Below, in pieces: positions 58,300 to 64,000 of a DNA stretch of 64,000 nucleotides. Each line of letters starts with the position of its first letter. Within the stretch, counting starts at the first letter, position 1. Where the stretch lies: positions 186,001 to 250,000 of the forward strand of contig NZ_CP045202.1 in assembly GCF_016864195.1 (NCBI RefSeq). Direction: 5' to 3'. The stretch is from Dechloromonas sp. TW-R-39-2 (GTDB taxonomy: Bacteria; Pseudomonadota; Gammaproteobacteria; Burkholderiales; Rhodocyclaceae). The notes below the pieces were generated by a model. That model made no database searches and was not told the DNA's origin. It was given only the letters and a program-made list of their open reading frames with translations. The position numbers were made by a program, and so were the translations under genes.

Positions 58300-59205
58300 A
58301 TGACTTTGAAAAAATCGAACGCCTGGCAAAATAGTTCTGCCACCGGTGCCGCCCTGGCCCTGCTTGCCGCACTCGGTTTTTCGATGAAGGCCATCTTCGT
58401 CAAACTGGCCTATCCGTATGGCGTCGATGCCGTCACCCTGCTGGCGCTGCGCATGGGTTTTGCGCTGCCGGTCTTTCTCTGGGTCGGCCTGGCCGAGCAA
58501 CGCAGCGGCGCCCAATTGTCGCACCAGGACTGGGGCCGGCTTTTCCTGCTCGGCTGTTGCGGCTATTACGGTGCAAGCATCCTCGACTTCTGGGGCTTGC
58601 AGTACATTTCGGCCGGACTGGAGCGCCTGATCCTGTTCACCTACCCGACGCTGACCATCCTGATCGGCATTTTCTTCCAGGGCAAACCCTTCACCCGCCG
58701 CGAAGCGATTGCCATCGTCTTCTGCTATTGCGGCATCGGTTTTGCCTTCATGCATGATCTCGATTTCGGCGATGCCCGCAATGTCTGGCTCGGCGGCGCC
58801 CTTGTCTTCGGTTCCAGCGTTTCCTACGCCATCTATCTCTCGGGCAGCGCCCCGATGATCACGCGGATCGGCGCCATGCGCTTTGCCGCCATCGCCACGC
58901 TAATGTCGTCGGCCGTCACCTTGGTACACTTCGCCCTGTCACATCCGCTCAGCGCCTTCATCCAGCCATTGCCGGTATACGGCTGGGGACTGGCGATGGC
59001 CTTGTTCGCCACGATCATCCCGGTATTCGCCCAAACGGCGGCAATCAAGCGGCTCGGCGCCGGCCATGCCTCGCTGATCACGATGATCGGACCATTACTC
59101 ACCATCGGCTTTGGCTGGTGGCTGCTCGACGAGCAAATTTCCTTCGCCCAGGTGGCCGGAGCCGGCCTGGTTGTCGGCGGTATCCTGATCGCCAGCCGAC
59201 GCTGA
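58300..59205 (+). CDS. EamA/DMT-family transporter
   Basis: 301-residue transporter with ten predicted helices and two EamA repeats (ALALLAALGFSMKAIFVKLAYPYGVD; GAGHASLITMIGPLLTIGFGW). It follows the divergent LysR gene, its probable regulator. Substrate unknown. Start ATG at 58300; no strong ribosome site is visible. Confidence 0.87.
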   Translation: MTLKKSNAWQNSSATGAALALLAALGFSMKAIFVKLAYPYGVDAVTLLALRMGFALPVFLWVGLAEQRSGAQLSHQDWGRLFLLGCCGYYGASILDFWGLQYISAGLERLILFTYPTLTILIGIFFQGKPFTRREAIAIVFCYCGIGFAFMHDLDFGDARNVWLGGALVFGSSVSYAIYLSGSAPMITRIGAMRFAAIATLMSSAVTLVHFALSHPLSAFIQPLPVYGWGLAMALFATIIPVFAQTAAIKRLGAGHASLITMIGPLLTIGFGWWLLDEQISFAQVAGAGLVVGGILIASRR

Positions 59206-59213
59206 AAGGGCGG

Positions 59214-59226
59214 TAGAATCCGACGC
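59214..59226 (+). promoter_or_regulatory. Candidate leaderless promoter for the PTS operon
   Basis: TAGAAT (59214-59219) with exactly seven bases to the ATG at 59227 of the EIIA gene, the same spacing as at 37715-37728, including the longer match GTAGAATCC. No ribosome site is present and the -35 is poor. Confidence 0.5.
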
Positions 59227-59616
59227 ATGATCGGAATTCTACTCATCACCCATGGCAGCTATGGCGAGGCACTCGTCCAGAACGCCTGCCACGTGCTCAA
59301 CAAGCGCCCGATCCAGCTCAACCAGCTGGGCGTGGCCGCTCAGGATGACCCGCTCGACCTCCTGCCACTGGCTCAACAAATGCTCGCCCTGGTTGATACC
59401 GGCGAAGGTGCGGTCGTCCTGACCGACATTTTTGGTGCCAGCCCGGCCAATCTCGCCCTGAAACTACTGGAACCGGGGCGCGTCGAAGGCATCGCCGGGG
59501 TTAATCTGCCGATGCTGCTACGCGCCTTGACCTACCGCGAAAAAGGCATGGAAACCTTGCTCACCCGAGCCATCGGCGGCGGCCGCGATGGCGTTTTCAA
59601 CATGCAGGACCACTAG
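59227..59616 (+). CDS. PTS EIIA component, mannose (ManX-like) type
   Basis: 129-residue EIIA-Man domain protein: MIGILLITHGSYGEAL places the phosphorylatable histidine at H9, and VVLTDIFGASPANLALKL matches the family fold. No EIIB or EIIC gene is adjacent. In betaproteobacteria this EIIA-HPr-EI set is regulatory. Two bases before ptsH. Confidence 0.93.
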   Translation: MIGILLITHGSYGEALVQNACHVLNKRPIQLNQLGVAAQDDPLDLLPLAQQMLALVDTGEGAVVLTDIFGASPANLALKLLEPGRVEGIAGVNLPMLLRALTYREKGMETLLTRAIGGGRDGVFNMQDH

Positions 59617-59618
59617 AC

Positions 59619-59888
59619 ATGCAGACCAGAGAAACTGAAATCATCAATAAACTGGGCCTGCACGCCCGCGCCTCGGCCAAGCTGACCCAGCTGGCCGGCA
59701 AATACAAGAGCGAAGTCTGGATGACCAAAGGCACGCGACGAATCAACGCCAAGAGCATCATGGGGGTGATGATGCTGGCGGCTGGCAAGGGCTCGAAAGT
59801 GACTGTCGAGACCGACGGCCCGGATGAGGCTGAGGCGATGGATGCGCTGCTTGCGCTGATCGCCGATTATTTCGGCGAAGGGGAGTAA
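59619..59888 (+). CDS. ptsH: Phosphocarrier protein HPr
   Basis: 89-residue HPr. Active-site LGLHARAS with phosphorylatable H15, and KSIMGVM with S46, the regulatory serine used by HPr kinase/phosphorylase. Slightly longer C-terminal end than E. coli HPr. Start ATG two bases after the EIIA stop; EI begins six bases after its stop. Confidence 0.96.
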   Translation: MQTRETEIINKLGLHARASAKLTQLAGKYKSEVWMTKGTRRINAKSIMGVMMLAAGKGSKVTVETDGPDEAEAMDALLALIADYFGEGE

Positions 59889-59894
59889 GCGACC

Positions 59895-61637
59895 ATGAGC
59901 TTCACCCTGCACGGTCTCGGTGTCTCCAGCGGCATCGCCATCGGGCGGGCCATGCTGATGTCGCATGCGACGCTCGAAGTGTCGCACCTGACCATTGCCC
60001 CGCGCATGGTCGACAAGGAAATCGCCCGTTTCGAGGCAGCCATGAAGGCCGTCAAGGGCGAACTCGAACTGATGAAGGAAACGACCGAGCACGCCCCGGC
60101 CGAGCTTGCCGCCTTCATCGACATCCACACCATGTTCCTTGAAGACCCGGAACTGGTCGACAAGCCGCGCGAGATCATCCGCGAGCGGCGCTGCAACGCC
60201 GAATGGGCGCTGGTCCAGCAGATGGAGCACCTGGTCGGGCAATTCGAGCAATTCGACGATCCCTACCTGCGCGAACGCAAGTTCGACGTCGTCCAGGTCG
60301 TCGAGCGCGTCATCAAGGAACTGCTTGGCCACCCCGGCCGGGCGGTGATGAAAACGGCCAAGGGCGTCAAGGAAGAGCAACTGATCGTCGTTGCCCACGA
60401 TCTCTCACCGGCCGACGTCATCGCCTTCAAGGATCACCGCTTCTCCTCCTTCATCACCGATGTCGGCGGCTCGACTTCGCATACGGCAATTCTCGCCCGC
60501 AGCATGGCGATTCCGTCGATTGTCGGCCTTGAAACGGCGCGTTCGCTGATCCGCGATGGCGAGCAGATCATCGTCGATGGCACGCGCGGCGTCGTCATCG
60601 TCAATCCGGACCCGCGCGTGCTGGAGGAATACCAGCTCCGCAAGAACCAGATCGAGCTGGAACGCTCCAAGCTCAAGCGCCTGAAGACGGCCAGGTCGCA
60701 GACGATTGACGCGGTCGACGTGCAACTTTTTGCCAATATCGAATTGCCCGGCGATGTGCCGATTGCGCTGGAGGCTGGTGCCGAAGGGGTCGGCCTGTTC
60801 CGTACCGAATTCCTCTTCCTCGACCGCGGCGACATGCCCGACGAGCGCGAGCAATACGAAGCCTACAAAAAAGTGGTCAAGGGCATGGCCGGCCGACCAG
60901 TCACCATCCGCACCTTCGACCTCGGCAACGACAAGGATCTGCGCCCCGGCAACAACACCAACGATCGCGTTCACACCAACCCGGCCCTCGGCCGGCGCGC
61001 CATCCGCCTGTCGCTGGCCGAGCCGCGCATGTTCCAGATCCAGCTGCGTGCCATCCTGCGTGCCTCGAAATACGGCCCGATCAAACTGCTCATCCCGATG
61101 CTGGCGCACGCCCATGAAATCGACCAGACGCTGGCCGCGCTGGAGCAGGCCAAATCCAGCCTGCGTGGCGAAAAGGTCGCTTTCGACGAAAACATCCAGG
61201 TTGGCGGGATGATCGAGATTCCTGCCGCCGCATTGGCCGTCGGCCTGTTCCTGCGCCGCCTCGACTTCCTGTCGATCGGCACCAACGACCTGATCCAGTA
61301 CACACTGGCCATCGACCGTTCCGATGAACAGGTCGCCAATCTTTACGACCCGCTGCATCCTGCCGTACTGATGCTCCTGGCCCACACGCTGTCGATGGCG
61401 GAAAAGGTCAACATTCCGGTCTCCGTTTGCGGTGAAGTCGCCGGTGATCCGCAATTCACCCGCCTGCTGCTCGGCATGGGCCTGCGCATTTTCTCGATGC
61501 ACCCATCGCAGATTCTTGAAGTGAAGAATCGCGTACTCAAAGCCGATGTCAGCGAACTCGCCCCCACGGTCCGCCGGATGCTGCGCCTCGATGAACCGGG
61601 AAAACTGCGCGAGGCACTCGATAAGCTGAACGCCTGA
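59895..61637 (+). CDS. ptsI: Phosphoenolpyruvate-protein phosphotransferase, enzyme I
   Basis: 580-residue EI: N-terminal HPr-binding/phosphohistidine domain with DVGGSTSHTAILARS (H196) and C-terminal PEP barrel (GVGLFRTEFLFLDRG, FDLGNDK, SIGTNDLIQYTLAIDR, SVCGEVAGDP with the catalytic Cys). It takes phosphate from PEP and passes it to HPr, then EIIA. No GAF domain, so it is not the nitrogen-type PtsP. Confidence 0.96.
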   Translation: MSFTLHGLGVSSGIAIGRAMLMSHATLEVSHLTIAPRMVDKEIARFEAAMKAVKGELELMKETTEHAPAELAAFIDIHTMFLEDPELVDKPREIIRERRCNAEWALVQQMEHLVGQFEQFDDPYLRERKFDVVQVVERVIKELLGHPGRAVMKTAKGVKEEQLIVVAHDLSPADVIAFKDHRFSSFITDVGGSTSHTAILARSMAIPSIVGLETARSLIRDGEQIIVDGTRGVVIVNPDPRVLEEYQLRKNQIELERSKLKRLKTARSQTIDAVDVQLFANIELPGDVPIALEAGAEGVGLFRTEFLFLDRGDMPDEREQYEAYKKVVKGMAGRPVTIRTFDLGNDKDLRPGNNTNDRVHTNPALGRRAIRLSLAEPRMFQIQLRAILRASKYGPIKLLIPMLAHAHEIDQTLAALEQAKSSLRGEKVAFDENIQVGGMIEIPAAALAVGLFLRRLDFLSIGTNDLIQYTLAIDRSDEQVANLYDPLHPAVLMLLAHTLSMAEKVNIPVSVCGEVAGDPQFTRLLLGMGLRIFSMHPSQILEVKNRVLKADVSELAPTVRRMLRLDEPGKLREALDKLNA

Positions 61638-61645
61638 GAAACCTG

Positions 61646-62473
61646 ATGCTGAAATCCGCACTCATCCGCCTGTTCGCCATTGGGGCCCTGTGCTTTGCAT
61701 GGGGCGCAGCGGCAGAGTCGCCGGTTTTCAAGCTGGGGGTTGCGCCACACACCAGCGCCCGGGTCATTCTGGAAATGTATCAGCCACTGCGCCAGCAGCT
61801 TGAGCGCGACTTGGGCATGCCCGTCGAAGTCCAGACAGCGCCGGATTTTACCGAGTTCGGCCGGCGCGCCCTGAATCAGGATTACGACCTGGCAATCACG
61901 ACAGGCCACCAGGCCCGTCTTTACCAGACCGACGCCGGCTACCTGCCGCTGGCAACCTACAAGGCCGATTTCAAGGCCGTTGCACTGGTTGCACGCAACA
62001 GCCCTTTTCGCGGCCCGGCAGATCTGAAAGGTTCAACGGTCCTCGGACTCTCACCATCCTCCCTGGTGACCTTGTGGGGGCAGCACTGGATGAAAATCAA
62101 CGGCGTCCAGGAAACCAGCATGCGTTATGTTTCAGCGGCCGACAGCGTCAGCCAGCAAGTCCTCGCCGGCGACGCCAGCCTGGCCTTTACCTCGCTGGCC
62201 AATTTTCAAAAACTGCCGGTCGAACAACAGGCTGCCTTGCGCATCCTGGCCGAAAGCGACTCGCTGCTTGGCCGGGTTTACATGCTCAACAAACGCTGGG
62301 CCCAGCAATTCGGCAAATTCGAGCAGGCACTGGTCAATTTTGCCAACTCACCGGCAGGAAAAAAATACCTCAGCCAGAACAAGCTTGAGGCTTACCGCAA
62401 GCTTCGCCCCAAGGAGCTTGAAACGATGGAACCCTACGCCGTCGAAACCCGTCAGTTGATCAAGGCCCGATGA
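61646..62473 (+). CDS. PhnD-type periplasmic substrate-binding protein
   Basis: 275-residue protein: signal peptide ([18 protein letters not shown]), then the phosphate/phosphite/phosphonate-binding fold ([75 protein letters not shown]). No ABC transporter ATPase or permease follows; instead a sensor kinase starts inside its stop codon, so it may serve as periplasmic sensing partner. Starts nine bases after ptsI. Confidence 0.86.
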   Translation: MLKSALIRLFAIGALCFAWGAAAESPVFKLGVAPHTSARVILEMYQPLRQQLERDLGMPVEVQTAPDFTEFGRRALNQDYDLAITTGHQARLYQTDAGYLPLATYKADFKAVALVARNSPFRGPADLKGSTVLGLSPSSLVTLWGQHWMKINGVQETSMRYVSAADSVSQQVLAGDASLAFTSLANFQKLPVEQQAALRILAESDSLLGRVYMLNKRWAQQFGKFEQALVNFANSPAGKKYLSQNKLEAYRKLRPKELETMEPYAVETRQLIKAR

Positions 62474-64000
62474 GACGTTCATTCCTGCCGCGCTCGGTGC
62501 GCGGTCGTCTTCTGGTCGTCGCCATTCTGGTCGAAGCGCTGATGTTGACCGTGCTCGTCGCCAACAGCCTGCGGCTGCTGGCCGACAATATGGGGATGCA
62601 GGCACAACGCCATGCCGAGCAGATTGCCCCGGTGCTGATCGCCGCCATCGTCGCACCGCTTGCCCAGCACGACTATGCCACCGTCCAGGCCGTTCTCGAC
62701 GAAAGCAGGGCGGCCAGCGGCATCAGCTATCTGGCTGTCACCGACAAGGCCGGTCGTCGAATAGCCAGCAGCGGCTGGTCCAAAAGTTCGGACTTGCCGC
62801 CACCGGACCCCAGCTTCCAGCTTTTTGCCGCCAAGGATGGCAATCCACGTTACGACATTCAGGTGCCGGTCACGGCCTATGGCCAGAAAATGGGAACGCT
62901 GCATGTCGGACTCGATCTTTCGCAGATCCTTCAGGCACACGCGCAACTTTTCCAGCAAGGCGTCGGCATCGCGCTGCTCGAAATTTTATTTTCGGCCGGA
63001 CTGATCGGCCTGATCGGCTACCTGATGACGCGCCATCTGAGTACGCTGACCGAGGCCAGCGAAGCGGTTGCTGCCGGCAATCTGACGCCGCCACCGGTGC
63101 CTGAAGGCGATGACGACATCGGCCATCTTGGCCGGGCATTCAATGCCATGTCGCGCGCCATCGCCGAGCGGATCAGGGAACTGACCGAAGCCCGCGACAA
63201 GGAAACCGAACTGGCCAAGGCGGCCGAAGCTGGCGCCCAGGCCAAGACCCGTTTCCTGGCGACCATGAGCCATGAAATCCGGACACCGATGAATGGCATT
63301 CTCGGCATGACGGATTTGGCCCTGGCCACTGAGTTGACCGCGGAACAACGCGAATATCTCACCTGGGTCAAGGTATCGGGTGAAAGCCTGCTGCGCGTTC
63401 TCAATGACGTACTCGATTTTTCCAAGATCGATGCTGGCCAGCTCAGCTTGGAACATATCCCGATCTCCTTGCCGGATTTGCTCGACAGCGTCCTCGGCAT
63501 TTACTCGTTACAAGCCAGCGACAAGAAGCTGAAGCTCAGCTGGCACGCTGCGGAGAGCGTTCCCCGCGAGGTCATCGGCGACCCGGTCCGCCTGCGCCAG
63601 ATTCTGACCAACCTGATCTCGAATGCCCTGAAATTCACCGAGCAGGGTGGCGTACACATCGAGTTGTCAGCCACGCCCGGCCCGGTGGCCGAGAAAGTTC
63701 GACTCAACTTCATCGTCAGCGATACCGGCATCGGCATTCCCAGCGACAAGCAGGAAATGATTTTCTCGCCCTTCTCGCAAGCCGAAAGCTCGACTACCCG
63801 GAAATACGGCGGCACCGGCCTCGGCTTGTCGATCGTCATGCGCCTGATCGAGATGATGGATGGCACGCTCTCGGTAGACAGCCAGCCGGGGCAAGGCAGC
63901 CATTTCAGGTTCAGCATCGACTATCTGCGCACAGCCATGCCAGCCACGACAACGGCCATATCCGCCAGCCCTTCGCTGGAGACCGGCCCCAACCTGAAAG
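62470..64000 (+). CDS. Histidine kinase (hybrid-type), 3' end outside window
   Basis: At least 510 residues. N-terminal helix ([20 protein letters not shown]), periplasmic domain (about 35-155), second helix ([20 protein letters not shown]), HAMP ([20 protein letters not shown]), coiled coil, HisKA with phospho-acceptor H268 ([15 protein letters not shown]), HATPase with N, G1, F and G2 boxes ([33 protein letters not shown]). After residue 490 begins a linker that suggests receiver domains beyond the window. ATGA overlap with the binding protein. Confidence 0.92.
   Translation, partial: MRRSFLPRSVRGRLLVVAILVEALMLTVLVANSLRLLADNMGMQAQRHAEQIAPVLIAAIVAPLAQHDYATVQAVLDESRAASGISYLAVTDKAGRRIASSGWSKSSDLPPPDPSFQLFAAKDGNPRYDIQVPVTAYGQKMGTLHVGLDLSQILQAHAQLFQQGVGIALLEILFSAGLIGLIGYLMTRHLSTLTEASEAVAAGNLTPPPVPEGDDDIGHLGRAFNAMSRAIAERIRELTEARDKETELAKAAEAGAQAKTRFLATMSHEIRTPMNGILGMTDLALATELTAEQREYLTWVKVSGESLLRVLNDVLDFSKIDAGQLSLEHIPISLPDLLDSVLGIYSLQASDKKLKLSWHAAESVPREVIGDPVRLRQILTNLISNALKFTEQGGVHIELSATPGPVAEKVRLNFIVSDTGIGIPSDKQEMIFSPFSQAESSTTRKYGGTGLGLSIVMRLIEMMDGTLSVDSQPGQGSHFRFSIDYLRTAMPATTTAISASPSLETGPNLK

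Overview
This 64 kb window is chromosomal DNA from a GC-rich betaproteobacterium, most likely of the Rhodocyclales (Dechloromonas/Azonexus-like). The reasons are the gene content (System I cytochrome c maturation followed by napF, B12-dependent propionate oxidation, yjcH-actP acetate uptake, tol-pal with cpoB and queE downstream), the position of a 6S RNA gene next to zapA, and the codon usage. This placement is inference; no database search was possible. Genes are densely packed, with many ATGA-type overlaps. I see no insertion sequence, prophage, CRISPR array, tRNA or rRNA gene.

Layout. 1-7591: the end of a diheme cytochrome c peroxidase, then a complete ccmABCDEFGHI operon closing with napF. 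7672-10436: a DHH phosphoesterase and two uncharacterised genes. 10527-17420 (minus): the propionyl-CoA to succinyl-CoA pathway in the order mutase, meaB, pccB, pccA, with a divergent GntR/FCD regulator. 18280-20059 (minus): a bipartite energy-taxis receptor (PAS protein plus MCP). 20245-25227: acetate permease, enoyl-CoA hydratase, a TauE-type exporter, an EVE protein, 6S RNA and zapA/zapB-like genes. 25361-36626: a cobalamin-riboswitch locus with TonB receptor, BtuC, BtuD, CobA, an exported membrane-anchored CobN homologue, an ExbB-like and a DUF2149/ExbD-like protein, and CobB. 36732-43256: a Tim44-like protein, glutaryl-CoA dehydrogenase, a YeeE/YedE sulfur transporter, QueC and a GGDEF/EAL protein. 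43460-49430 (minus): tol-pal cluster, cpoB, queE, PilZ. 49514-54882 (minus): ruvCAB with a permease between ruvA and ruvB, a drug/metabolite transporter, a Cys-rich secreted protein, yebC. 55048-64000: HerA-like ATPase, haem-binding sensor-type protein, LysR with a divergent transporter, a permease-less PTS (EIIA, HPr, EI), and a PhnD-like binding protein coupled to a hybrid histidine kinase that runs off the end.

How the parts fit. Ccm and NapF serve c-type cytochrome and periplasmic nitrate respiration. Acetate and propionate are taken up and oxidised; the mutase step needs adenosylcobalamin, which the riboswitch locus (uptake, adenosylation, corrinoid processing) could supply. The most unusual element is the CobN-like chelatase with a signal peptide and a C-terminal membrane anchor, followed by what looks like a two-protein ion-driven motor. 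It suggests energised metal-tetrapyrrole chemistry in the periplasm under B12 control.
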